DNA of 64,000 bases, taken from contig NZ_BMVR01000002.1 in NCBI RefSeq assembly GCF_014650815.1, forward strand, positions 713,078 through 777,077, given 5' to 3'. Below, piece by piece: positions 39,947 through 47,654 of the stretch. This DNA comes from Streptomyces flavofungini (GTDB lineage Bacteria > Actinomycetota > Actinomycetes > Streptomycetales > Streptomycetaceae). The notes under the pieces are model-generated. The model saw only the letters and a program-made list of their open reading frames with translations, was not told the DNA's origin and ran no database searches. The position numbers and the translations under genes are program-made. Each line of letters opens with the position of its first letter. Position 1 is the stretch's first letter.

Positions 39947-40927
39947 GTGGTTAAGCTCTCCGTCATCGTGCCGTTCTACAACGTGCAGCAATACGCGCCC
40001 GACACCTTGAAGTCCCTGCACGCGAACGCGCGTGGAGACTTCGAATTCATTTTCGTCGACGACTGTTCGACGGACGACACCCCGGACGTGCTCGAGCGTG
40101 CCGCGCGCGAGCTCCCCGGCGCCGTCCATCTCAGACATGAACAGAACGGGGGCCTGGCCACGGCCCGCAACACGGGTCTGGACGCGGCCCGCGGCGAGTA
40201 CATCACCTTCCTGGACGGCGACGACTGGCTCGCGCCCGGCTACTACGAGCAACTGCTCGCCGCCATGGAGGAGTTGGGCTGCGACTTCGTCCGCACCGAC
40301 CATGTGCAGTGCACCGCGCGCGCCCGCAGCGTGCACCGGGTGCCGCACGGCCTGCGCGGCGTGGTGATGTCCCCGCGCGACGTGATCCTGCCCGCCGACC
40401 GCTCCACGTCCGTGGACTACGCCTTCGCCTGGGCCGGGATGTACCACCGCCGCCTGCTCGACCAGGGGCTCCTGCACTTCACCCACGGGCTGCGCACGGC
40501 CGAGGACCGGCCGTGGATCTGGCGCCTGCACCGGGAGGCGAAGTCGTTCGCCGCGGTGGGGCTGCTCGGCGTCTTCTACCGGCGCGGCGTCGCGTCGTCG
40601 CTGACGCAGATCGGCGACGTGCGCCAGCTCGATTTCATCAAGGCGTTCGATCAAGTGGTGCGGGAGACGGCCGCGGACCGCGACGCGGACATCCTCCTCC
40701 CGAAGGCCGTGCGCACGTACTGCGCGATCATCTCCCACCACCTGGGATCCATCGAAAGGTTCGAGCCGGCCGTGGCCCGGAAACTGAAGTCGCTGAGCGC
40801 CGCCGCGCTCAAGCGCATGCCCCAGGGCGTCCTCGACGAGGCCCTGGACTCCATGGACGTCCAGCGCGCCACCCGGCTCCGCCGCCTGCGCCGCCGCGCC
40901 GTCGGCGCCGGGGAGGTGGCCGCGTGA
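39947..40927 (+). CDS. Family 2 glycosyltransferase
   Basis: A 326-residue GT-A transferase: KLSVIVPFYNVQQYAPD (donor fold), FIFVDDCSTDDTPDVLE, GLATARNTGLDAARGEY and the metal-binding FLDGDDWL (DGDD at 90-93). The acceptor part contains RTAEDRPWIWRLHREA, the ED acid typical of GT2 catalytic bases. It acts at the cytoplasmic face on a polyprenyl or polymer acceptor. GTG 39947 has no ribosome site; TAACGT at 39934-39939 stands seven bases upstream, so the mRNA may be leaderless. It overlaps the next gene by 4 bp (GTGA). The preceding 198 bp holds two CGGTTAAC words (39802, 39861). Confidence 0.88.
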   Translation: MVKLSVIVPFYNVQQYAPDTLKSLHANARGDFEFIFVDDCSTDDTPDVLERAARELPGAVHLRHEQNGGLATARNTGLDAARGEYITFLDGDDWLAPGYYEQLLAAMEELGCDFVRTDHVQCTARARSVHRVPHGLRGVVMSPRDVILPADRSTSVDYAFAWAGMYHRRLLDQGLLHFTHGLRTAEDRPWIWRLHREAKSFAAVGLLGVFYRRGVASSLTQIGDVRQLDFIKAFDQVVRETAADRDADILLPKAVRTYCAIISHHLGSIERFEPAVARKLKSLSAAALKRMPQGVLDEALDSMDVQRATRLRRLRRRAVGAGEVAA

Positions 40928-42351
40928 GCCCCGCAGGCCAGGCCGTGCCCGACCCGCACGCCGCCGCCCTCGCCGCCGCGCGCCCCGACGCCCGCCGCCG
41001 CACCACGCAGATCTTCTTCGCGTCCACGCTGTACGGCGTCGCCACCCTGGCCGCCGCCCTGGACGCCGACCGCTTCGGCCCGGCCGACCGGCGCGTGCTC
41101 CTGATCGCCAACAACGCGGCGACGCCCGAGACCACGCCGTCCGTCGACACGATGCCCGGCTTCGAGCGGCTGCGCGGCCGCTTCGACGACGTCCTGTCGT
41201 GGAACGAGGCCATCTCGCCGTTCCACCCGGGCAGTTGGTCCCCGCGCGGCGACGACCTGCCGCTGTGGCAGCGCTATCTGCGGCTCGCCTGGGGCCTCGG
41301 CGACGACAACGTCGAGCTGGCCGTGGAGTCGATCCAGGTCCACCCGGCCCTCGCGCTCACGCAGATCTTCGCGGGCGTGCCCGTCGACGTGTACGCCGAC
41401 GGCCTGATGAGCTACGGCCCCACCCGCAACAAGATCGACCCGCTGGTCGGCACCCGGGTGCGACGGCTGCTCCACCTCGACCTGGTGCCCGGCCTGAAGC
41501 CGCTCCTGCTCACCGAGTTCGGCGTCGAGCCCGAGCTCGTACCGACCGACACCTTCCTGAAGGTCCTCGGTGAACTCGCCGACAGCGAGGCGGAGTCGGG
41601 CGCCCTGGACGCGGTGTCGCGGATCGGCGAACCGGCGCTGCTGCTCGGCCAGTACCTCTCCGCCCTCAACATCCTCACCACCGAGGAGGAAGAGGACCTG
41701 CACGCGCGGATGCTGCGCGGCGCGGCGGCGCTCGGGCACACCCGGGTGGTGTTCAAGCCCCATCCGACGGCCCCCGCGCGCTGGTCGCGGCAGCTGGAGC
41801 AGGAGGCGGAGCGGCTCGGCGTGGAGCTGACCGTCCTGGACACGCCGGTGCTCGCGGAGGTCCTCTACCAGCGGATGCGGCCCGCGCTCGTCGTCGGCTG
41901 CTTCTCCACGGCGCTGCTCACCGCCTCCGCGTTCTACGACCTGCCGGTGGCCCGCATCGGCACGGAGACGCTGCTTGAGCGCCTGAAGCCGTACGAGAAC
42001 AGCAACCGCATCCCGGTCACGCTGGTCGACGCGCTGCTGCCCGACCTCGGCGATGGCGAGGCCGTCTCCGGGCGGCGCCGGGAGCCGGACGCGGCGGCGC
42101 TGAGCGGCCTGGTGCGGGCCGTGGGCTTCGCCATGCAGCCGAAGATCTACCCGGGCCTGCGCGCGGCCACGGAGCGCTATCTCGCCACGCGCCTGGACGA
42201 GCGCACCTGGCGGTACTTCAAGAAGCGCAGGCTGACCGCGCTGGCGCTGCCGGGCGGGATTCCGGTGCAGCTCGCCTTCATCCCGCGGAACGCGGCGGTG
42301 CGCAAGGTGGCGCGGCGGGCCCGGTCGATCAAGCGGGCGGCGCTGGGCTGA
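40924..42351 (+). CDS. Polysialyltransferase-family (POST-like) glycosyltransferase, second
   Basis: A 475-residue cytoplasmic protein, coupled to the GT2 gene by a GTGA overlap. The first strand is TQIFFASTLYGVATLAAALD, then VDVYADGLMSYGPTRNKI, LLLGQYLSALNILT, VVFKPHPTAPARW (KPHP at 278-281, the HP motif of bacterial sialyltransferases) and VVGCFSTALLTASAFYDLPVARIG with the Ser/Thr pair that binds the CMP phosphate in related enzymes. These order and residues support a CMP-nonulosonate transferase of the polysialyltransferase family. With NeuB and NeuA-HAD nearby it probably polymerises or caps the wall glycopolymer. Polymer identity is inferred from gene content only. Confidence 0.8.
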   Translation: MSPAGQAVPDPHAAALAAARPDARRRTTQIFFASTLYGVATLAAALDADRFGPADRRVLLIANNAATPETTPSVDTMPGFERLRGRFDDVLSWNEAISPFHPGSWSPRGDDLPLWQRYLRLAWGLGDDNVELAVESIQVHPALALTQIFAGVPVDVYADGLMSYGPTRNKIDPLVGTRVRRLLHLDLVPGLKPLLLTEFGVEPELVPTDTFLKVLGELADSEAESGALDAVSRIGEPALLLGQYLSALNILTTEEEEDLHARMLRGAAALGHTRVVFKPHPTAPARWSRQLEQEAERLGVELTVLDTPVLAEVLYQRMRPALVVGCFSTALLTASAFYDLPVARIGTETLLERLKPYENSNRIPVTLVDALLPDLGDGEAVSGRRREPDAAALSGLVRAVGFAMQPKIYPGLRAATERYLATRLDERTWRYFKKRRLTALALPGGIPVQLAFIPRNAAVRKVARRARSIKRAALG

Positions 42352-42580
42352 GGGCGCCGGGGCGGTCCTGGGGGTGCGCGGCACCGGCGTGCCGGGCACC
42401 CCGGCTGCGGGTAAGGTGAAAATCCGCTCGCGTTCACGGGGAATTCATCTTCGCGGACCTTCTCGGCCGTCCTGCGGCTGTCCAAAAGCAGCATTGCGGC
42501 ACGCGCCTTGACCGTCTCCGGGATATCCCCCCTGGTTTCCCCGGAAACGTGCGTCCGCACCAAGGAGTGGGTTTTCCCTC

Positions 42581-43528
42581 ATGTCTGCTGCGCACGACAT
42601 ATCCACGCCCCCGCAAGAGCTCAGCGACGTTCCCGGCTGGTTCCCGAATCTTGATCAAATGCTGTTCGGCTGGCTGCTCACCCGGCAGCAGGACCGGGGA
42701 GTTCGGGGCGATCTCCTGGAGATCGGCGTCTATCTGGGCAAGAGTGCGATTTTCCTCGGCCACCATCTGGTCGACGGCGAGGGCTACACGGTCTGCGATC
42801 TGTTCGAGGACGACGCACCGGACGGGGCCAACGAGGCGGAGTCCAGGAAGTCCTATCCGTCGCTGACCAAGCAGGCGTTCGAGCGGAACTACCTCTCCTT
42901 CCACGACGAGCTGCCGCGCGTGCTGCGCGGGCCCAGCTCGGTGGTGCCGGGTGAAGTGCCGCCGAGGTCCTGCCGGTTCGTGCACGTCGACGCCTCGCAC
43001 CTGTACGAGCACGTGCACGGCGACATCGGCGCGGCCAGGGACACCCTGCTGCCCGAGGGCATCGTGGTCCTGGACGACTTCCGCTCCGAGCACACGCCGG
43101 GCGTGTCCATCGCGGCCTGGGAGGCGGTGCTCAACCGCGGCCTGAAGCCGATCTGCCTGAGCACGCAGAAGCTGTACGGCACCTGGGACGAGCCGGGGCC
43201 CGTGCAGGAGGAGCTCCTGGCCATGGTGCGGGAGCGGGACGACTGCCACCTGAGCGTGCAGGAGGCGGCCGGGCACCGGATCATCCGGGTCAAGTCCAAG
43301 GAGGGCATGGCGGCACCGGAGTTCCCCCCGTCGCGGCACCACCGCGCCCCGGCCGGCCCCCGCCCCGGCGCCCCCGAGCACGGCCCCCGCACCGCCGACC
43401 GGTCCCCCGCGTCCGGCACCCGGCGCCCCACCGCCCGCTCCCTGGCCCGCGCCCGCGCCCGCCGCATCGCCGCCGACCTGCTGCCCCCGGTCGTCACACG
43501 GGCCGTGCGCCGGGGCCGAGCAGGGTGA
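42581..43528 (+). CDS. Class I SAM-dependent methyltransferase (TylF/Methyltransf_24-like)
   Basis: A 315-residue protein. GDLLEIGVYLGKSAIFLG is the SAM-binding motif I, followed by VCDLFEDDA, FVHVDASHLYEHVHGDI, GIVVLDDFRSEHTPGVSIAAWEAV, which is the Methyltransf_24/TylF layout with a divalent metal site (Asp, Asp-Asp). Such enzymes O-methylate sugars or macrolides. The C-terminal 60 residues are Arg/Pro-rich and probably disordered. It follows the polysialyltransferase-like gene after 229 bp on the same strand, so it may methylate the polymer, as glycopolymer clusters often do. The last 35 bp overlap the end of a TetR gene on the other strand. Confidence 0.85.
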   Translation: MSAAHDISTPPQELSDVPGWFPNLDQMLFGWLLTRQQDRGVRGDLLEIGVYLGKSAIFLGHHLVDGEGYTVCDLFEDDAPDGANEAESRKSYPSLTKQAFERNYLSFHDELPRVLRGPSSVVPGEVPPRSCRFVHVDASHLYEHVHGDIGAARDTLLPEGIVVLDDFRSEHTPGVSIAAWEAVLNRGLKPICLSTQKLYGTWDEPGPVQEELLAMVRERDDCHLSVQEAAGHRIIRVKSKEGMAAPEFPPSRHHRAPAGPRPGAPEHGPRTADRSPASGTRRPTARSLARARARRIAADLLPPVVTRAVRRGRAG

Positions 43529-44177
43529 CGCCGACCCCGGCCACCACCGCGGCGAGGCCCGCCTCGAAGCCGTCCTCGTACCCCCGGAACATCTCCTCGC
43601 CCGCGGCCGCGGCCAGCGGGTAGTCCTTGAGCCGCTCGGCGCGCGCGGCGAGGTCGTAACCCTCGCTGCCCGCCCCGTCCGTGCCGCCCTCGCCGTCCGT
43701 GCCCGGGCGCGGCCCCGTGGCCTGCTCCTCGATGACGTATCCGATGGTGTAGCTCGTCGCGGTCAGCAGGGCGCGGGCCGCGGCGCCCGGTGTGAAGCCC
43801 GCCTCGGTGAGGCGGCGCAGTTGGGCCTCGACGGGCGCGGCGTACGACGTGTCGGTGAAGTACGTGCCGCTGTACACCTTCGCGCCGTCGCGGTAGCGCA
43901 GCAGCATGCGGCGCAGGGCGCGCATGGCCGTGGTGACGGAGGTCCGCCAGTCGGCGTCGGGCGCGCCCGCGAGGTCGGCCGCCGCGGCGCGCACCATCTC
44001 CGTCGCCATCTCGTCGAGCAGCGCCTGCTTGTCCTTGAAGTGCCAGTACAGCGCGGGCGCCTTGACGTCCAGCTCCTTGGCGATCGCGCGCAGGGTCAGG
44101 CCGTCGAGCCCGGTCTCGTTCAGGAGGTCGAGCGCGACGCGCGCCACCCGCCGCCGGTCCAGTCGTGTCGTAGCCAC
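43494..44177 (-). CDS. TetR-family repressor (module 1)
   Basis: A 227-residue regulator starting at GTG 44177. The N-terminal HTH is LDRRRVARVALDLLNETGLDGLTLRAIAKELDVKAPALYWHFKDKQALLDEMA, close to the TetR class that represses tetracycline-efflux or modification genes. The C-terminal TetR_C-like region includes LLTATSYTIGYVIEEQA and a Gly/Asp-rich insert. It diverges from an FAD monooxygenase; two near-identical palindromes, CTTAACACCGTTAAG and CTTAACAGCGTTAAG, lie between the start codons and inside the monooxygenase start. It therefore almost certainly represses itself and its neighbour until a small ligand appears. Confidence 0.92.
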   Translation of the reverse strand: MATTRLDRRRVARVALDLLNETGLDGLTLRAIAKELDVKAPALYWHFKDKQALLDEMATEMVRAAAADLAGAPDADWRTSVTTAMRALRRMLLRYRDGAKVYSGTYFTDTSYAAPVEAQLRRLTEAGFTPGAAARALLTATSYTIGYVIEEQATGPRPGTDGEGGTDGAGSEGYDLAARAERLKDYPLAAAAGEEMFRGYEDGFEAGLAAVVAGVGVTLLGPGARPV

Positions 44178-44185
44178 CTTGACAA

Positions 44186-44200
44186 CTTAACACCGTTAAG
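44186..44200. promoter_or_regulatory. TetR operator O1: CTTAACACCGTTAAG
   Basis: A 15-bp inverted repeat, 9 bp upstream of the TetR start. The arms CTTAAC/GTTAAG are identical to those of O2 at 44221-44235. The two centres are 35 bp apart, about three and a half helical turns, so dimers would bind on opposite faces or the DNA must bend. Confidence 0.8.
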
Positions 44201-44214
44201 CGCATTCTCGGGGC

Positions 44215-45744
44215 ATGGCACTTAACAGCGTTAAGGCAATAGGTGGAAATCCTGTGGAATCGCCGCTGGCGGCGACGGTCGAGGTCCTGGTCGTGGGTGC
44301 GGGCCCCACCGGTCTGACCCTCGCCTGCGATCTGGCGCGGCGCGGCGTGCGCGCCCTCGTCGTGGAGCGCGCGACGGGGCTCTTCCCCGGTTCGCGCGGC
44401 AAGGGCGTGCAGCCGCGCACGCTCGAAGTCTTCGACGACCTCGGGGTGGTCGGGGCGATCCTGGCGGCGGGCGGCGCGCCGCCGGTCGGCATGGTGTGGC
44501 GGGACGGGGTCCGGCAGGGCGAGTACCGGATGTTCGACGAGCCGGAGCCGAGCGGATCGGCGCCGTACGCGGGTCCGGTCCTGGTGCCGCAGTGGCGCAC
44601 GCAGGAGATCCTGTACGCCCGCCTGACGGAGCTCGGCGGGTCGGTCGCCTTCGGCACGGAGGTCACGGGGCTCGCGCAGGACGCGGACGGCGTCACGGCG
44701 AGCCTGGCGGACGGCGGCACGATCCGGGCGGCGTACGCGGTCGCCGCCGACGGCGGCCGGTCCGCCGTACGGCGCGCGCTCGGCATCGGCATGACGGGCG
44801 GGACCGTGGACCCGCAGCCCATGCTCGTCGCCGACATCCGGATCGCCGAGGGCGCGCTCGACCGCGACAACTGGCATGTGTTCCCGCCCGAGGGCGCCCA
44901 CCCGGCCGAGGGTGCCGCGAGCGGCGGCGACTTCGCCGCGATCTGCCCGCTGCCGGGCATCCCGGACTTCCAGTTGGTCGCCCGGTTCACGGACGGCGCC
45001 GAGCCCGACCTGTCCCCCGAGGGGGTACGCGCGGCGGTCGCGGCCCGCACCCATCTGACCGGCGCCGACGTCACCGAGGTCCGCTGGGCCTCCGACTTCC
45101 GGCCGCGCGCCGCCCTCGCGGACGCCTTCCGCGCGGGCCGCGTGTTCCTCGCGGGCGACGCGGCGCACGTGCACTCCCCCGCGGGCGGCCAGGGCCTCAA
45201 CACCAGCGTGCAGGACGCCTACAACCTGGGCTGGAAGCTGGGCACGGTGCTGCGACACGGGGCGGACACGGGGCTGCTCGACACGTACGAGGAGGAGCGG
45301 CGGGTGGTCGCCGCGCGGATGCTGGACCTGTCCACGCGCATCCACCACGGCACCAGCAGGCGCGGCGCGGCGACGCGCCAACTCGGCCTGGGCTACCGGG
45401 AGTCCTCACTGTCCGCCGAGACACTGCTCACCGCCGGGACGCCGCTCACCGCCGGGACCTCGGCGGGCGACCGCGCCCCCGACGCCCCCGTGGGCGCGGG
45501 CCGCCTCTTCGACGCCCTCCGCGGCCCGCACTTCACGCTGCTCGCGGTGGCCACGGACGCCGGACTCCCGCCACTGGACAGCGACTTGGTGCACGTACAC
45601 CACACAGCCGAACGCACCCTCTACGCGGCGGGGCTGTACCTGATCCGCCCGGACGGATACATCGGCTGGACGGGCCGCGACCAGGAAGGCCTCAGGAAGT
45701 ATTTGACCTCAACCAAACTTGAGGTCCTAGCTTCGGGGGCATGA
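44215..45744 (+). CDS. FAD-dependent monooxygenase (module 1)
   Basis: A 509-residue class A flavoprotein monooxygenase. Rossmann motif VLVVGAGPTGLTLACDLARRG near the N-terminus, RGKGVQPRTLEVFDDLG (substrate/FAD lid), VAADGGRSAVRRALG with DG, and GDAAHVHSPAGGQGLNTSVQDAYNLGWKLG (FAD ribityl/GD motif). A C-terminal thioredoxin-like region ends in IRPDGYIGWTGRD. It hydroxylates aromatic compounds or antibiotics such as tetracyclines and rifamycins in related proteins. The first five codons after the start (Leu Asn Ser Val Lys) coincide with operator O2. The stop overlaps a MarR gene (ATGA). Confidence 0.9.
   Translation: MALNSVKAIGGNPVESPLAATVEVLVVGAGPTGLTLACDLARRGVRALVVERATGLFPGSRGKGVQPRTLEVFDDLGVVGAILAAGGAPPVGMVWRDGVRQGEYRMFDEPEPSGSAPYAGPVLVPQWRTQEILYARLTELGGSVAFGTEVTGLAQDADGVTASLADGGTIRAAYAVAADGGRSAVRRALGIGMTGGTVDPQPMLVADIRIAEGALDRDNWHVFPPEGAHPAEGAASGGDFAAICPLPGIPDFQLVARFTDGAEPDLSPEGVRAAVAARTHLTGADVTEVRWASDFRPRAALADAFRAGRVFLAGDAAHVHSPAGGQGLNTSVQDAYNLGWKLGTVLRHGADTGLLDTYEEERRVVAARMLDLSTRIHHGTSRRGAATRQLGLGYRESSLSAETLLTAGTPLTAGTSAGDRAPDAPVGAGRLFDALRGPHFTLLAVATDAGLPPLDSDLVHVHHTAERTLYAAGLYLIRPDGYIGWTGRDQEGLRKYLTSTKLEVLASGA
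44221..44235. promoter_or_regulatory. TetR operator O2: CTTAACAGCGTTAAG, inside codons 3-7 of the monooxygenase
   Basis: A 15-bp palindrome identical to O1 except for one central base. It overlaps codons 3-7 of the monooxygenase gene. Bound repressor would block transcription just past the start and could also shape the N-terminal codons. Confidence 0.75.
45703..45733 (+). promoter_or_regulatory. SoxR/MerR-type promoter for the MarR gene, inside the monooxygenase 3' end
   Basis: TTGACC (45703-45708) and TAGCTT (45728-45733) stand 19 bp apart, the spacing typical of MerR-activated promoters. CCTCAACCAAACTTGAGG at 45707-45724 lies between and within them. It matches the SoxR box arrangement CCTCAA-n6-TTGAGG. 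The extended repeat is GACCTCAA/TTGAGGTC (45705-45726). Located 8 bp before the MarR ATG. Confidence 0.6.
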
Positions 45745-46262
45745 CGAAAACCAACGCGAACACGACCGCGAAGAGCCCTGCCGCCAAGCCCCCCTTCACC
45801 CCGTCCCACAGTGACGCCGACCTGGTCAACCAGCCCATCGGCTACTGGAGTTCGGCGGCGGGCAAGGCCGTCGTCCACCACATCCGCGCCATGCTCGCCG
45901 AGAACGGTCTCACCCAGCCCCAGTGGTGGGTCCTGAACCAGGTCGTCGGCCACGAGAACGGCCGCGACCGCAAGGAGGTCGTCCATGTCCTGCGCGGCTA
46001 CCTGGAGTTCGGCGAGGGGCCGTTGCAGCACGACATCGACTCCCTGATCCAGCGGGCGCTGCTCAGCCAGGACCCCGGCACGGCGGACGCCCCGCTGCAC
46101 ATCACCGACGCGGGCACGGAGTTGCGGAACCGGGTCGCGGCGCTGCAGGAGCGGACGCGGGCGGAGATCCACGAGGGCATCGACGACGCCGACTACGTAC
46201 GGGCCCTGAAGGTCCTCCAGCGCATGATCCACAACGTGGACGGGCAGGCCTGGCACCACTGA
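45741..46262 (+). CDS. MarR-family transcriptional regulator
   Basis: A 173-residue protein from ATG 45741, overlapping the monooxygenase stop by 4 bp. N-terminal tail of about 25 residues, then a winged helix: QPIGYWSSAAGKAVVHHI, LTQPQWWVLNQVV, VVHVLRGYLEFGEG, LIQRALLSQDPG, LHITDAGTELRNR. This is a MarR subgroup with an extended N-terminus. It may be transcribed with the monooxygenase and also from the MerR-like promoter at 45703-45733. The regulated genes are unknown; the nearby L,D-transpeptidase is on the same strand but 75 bp away with its own ribosome site. Confidence 0.85.
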   Translation: MTKTNANTTAKSPAAKPPFTPSHSDADLVNQPIGYWSSAAGKAVVHHIRAMLAENGLTQPQWWVLNQVVGHENGRDRKEVVHVLRGYLEFGEGPLQHDIDSLIQRALLSQDPGTADAPLHITDAGTELRNRVAALQERTRAEIHEGIDDADYVRALKVLQRMIHNVDGQAWHH

Positions 46263-46337
46263 CGCAGGCTTCACAACCATTCGCTCATGGGAAACACTTC
46301 GGGGAGTGATGTCCGGTGGAGCGGCGTGGGGGATGCG

Positions 46338-47267
46338 ATGAGCAGGGACGCGATAGCCAGGGGACGCGCGGCGGCGGGAGCCGTCGTCGCCCTGGCCCTG
46401 GCGTGCGGGTGCACGGCGCAGGCCGTGGAGACGACGGGCAGGAGCGAGAAGTCGCCAACCGCCCGCTCGTCTTCGGACAACTCCTCGCCCACGCCGAGCG
46501 AATCACCCCTGAAGAAGATGAAGTCCCCGGTGTCGCGGGCGGAGTTGCCGCAGTCGAAGACCCCTGAGGTGCCGTCCACGCCGCCGGCTCGGCCGCGTAC
46601 GAGTACCCCGCCGCCCCCGGCCCCGCCCGAGCCGGGACCGGTCGTCCTGGCCCGCGGCCAGGACGGCAGGAAGGTGCGCGAACTCCAGGCGCGGCTCCGG
46701 CAGATCGGCTGGTTCGGGCAGCACCCGACGGGGACGTACGGCCCGGTCACGGCGATCGCCGTCGAGGGCTTCCAGGGCAAGCGGGGCCTGCTGCGCACCG
46801 GCGCGACCGACACCCGCACCTGGTCCCGGCTGCTCGCGATGACGCGCGAGCCGACGAGGAACGAGCTGTACCCCGACGGCGGCATGCCGCCCGCGAAGCC
46901 GGACCGGCGCTGTCTGACCGGCCGGGTCATGTGCATCAGCAAGGAGAGCCGCACGCTGACCTGGATGATCGACGGCAGGTCCGTGACGACGGTGGACGTG
47001 CGCTTCGGCTCGGAGTTCACTCCGACCCGCGAGGGCGAGTTCCGTGTCTTCTGGAAGAACCGCGACCACGTCTCGACCCTGTACGACACTCCGATGCCGT
47101 ACGCCATGTTCTTCAGCGGCGGCCAGGCGGTGCACTACTCGTCGGACTTCGCAGCCCGCGGCTACAACGGCGCGTCCCACGGCTGCGTGAACGTACGCGA
47201 CAAGAAGTCCCTGGCAAGCCTCTTCAAGCAGGTCAGGACAGGCGACAAGGTAGTCGTCTACAAGTGA
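46338..47267 (+). CDS. L,D-transpeptidase lipoprotein with peptidoglycan-binding domain
   Basis: A 309-residue lipoprotein (ATG 46338, GGGGG 6 bases upstream). Signal and lipobox ALAC-GC, a Ser/Pro/Thr-rich linker of about 80 residues, a peptidoglycan-binding domain (VRELQARLRQIGWFGQHPTGTYG), and a YkuD catalytic domain with SHGCVNV (His281, Cys283) near the C-terminus. It forms 3-3 cross-links or attaches proteins in the cell wall and is anchored to the outer membrane face. An alternative start at 46287 adds 17 residues. A 9-bp minisatellite begins 20 bp after its stop. Confidence 0.92.
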   Translation: MSRDAIARGRAAAGAVVALALACGCTAQAVETTGRSEKSPTARSSSDNSSPTPSESPLKKMKSPVSRAELPQSKTPEVPSTPPARPRTSTPPPPAPPEPGPVVLARGQDGRKVRELQARLRQIGWFGQHPTGTYGPVTAIAVEGFQGKRGLLRTGATDTRTWSRLLAMTREPTRNELYPDGGMPPAKPDRRCLTGRVMCISKESRTLTWMIDGRSVTTVDVRFGSEFTPTREGEFRVFWKNRDHVSTLYDTPMPYAMFFSGGQAVHYSSDFAARGYNGASHGCVNVRDKKSLASLFKQVRTGDKVVVYK

Positions 47268-47287
47268 CCACGAGGACCACCAGAACG

Positions 47288-47345
47288 ACCACGGCCACCA
47301 CGGCCACCACGCCCACCACGCCCACCACGCCCACCACGCCCACCA
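47288..47345. repeat. 9-bp minisatellite (ACCACGGCC / ACCACGCCC)
   Basis: Six full copies, two ACCACGGCC then four ACCACGCCC, plus a partial copy, in a head-to-tail array in the 3' untranslated DNA of the L,D-transpeptidase gene. Short arrays like this vary in copy number between strains. Confidence 0.9.
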
Positions 47346-47441
47346 ATAAGTCCCCCACAACGAACCGAACCATCAATTGAGCAACCCCCACGGCGATCAA
47401 TTTGGTCCGCGAGAGCGCGCGCCGGTTTAGGCGCAAAATAC

Positions 47442-47480
47442 GGCGCGGGCGGAATCGGGGGAACGTATCCCGCCCGCGCC
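47442..47480. terminator. GC-rich hairpin between the L,D-transpeptidase and the ECF-operon membrane protein
   Basis: Perfect 11-bp stem (GGCGCGGGCGG / CCGCCCGCGCC) with a 17-nt loop, between converging genes. The rest of 47268-47654 has the minisatellite and no gene. Confidence 0.5.
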
Positions 47481-47654
47481 AGTGGCACGGAGCCGTAGGT
47501 ACGGGGGGAACCCCGGCTCGTGCGCAGCCGATGACCAGTCGGCTCACTTCTTACTGCGCCGCTGATTCGGAAAACGTCACACCCTGCTGGTGCGGCCTGG
47601 GTCACACTTTCGTGGCGGATGCACGGAGTGTTGGGTGCCGAACGCTGCGTGCGG

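Noticed and set aside
46287..46337. Longer N-terminus for the L,D-transpeptidase from ATG 46287
   Set aside because: The extra 17 residues precede a normal lipoprotein signal; ATG 46338 has a better ribosome site and gives a typical signal length.
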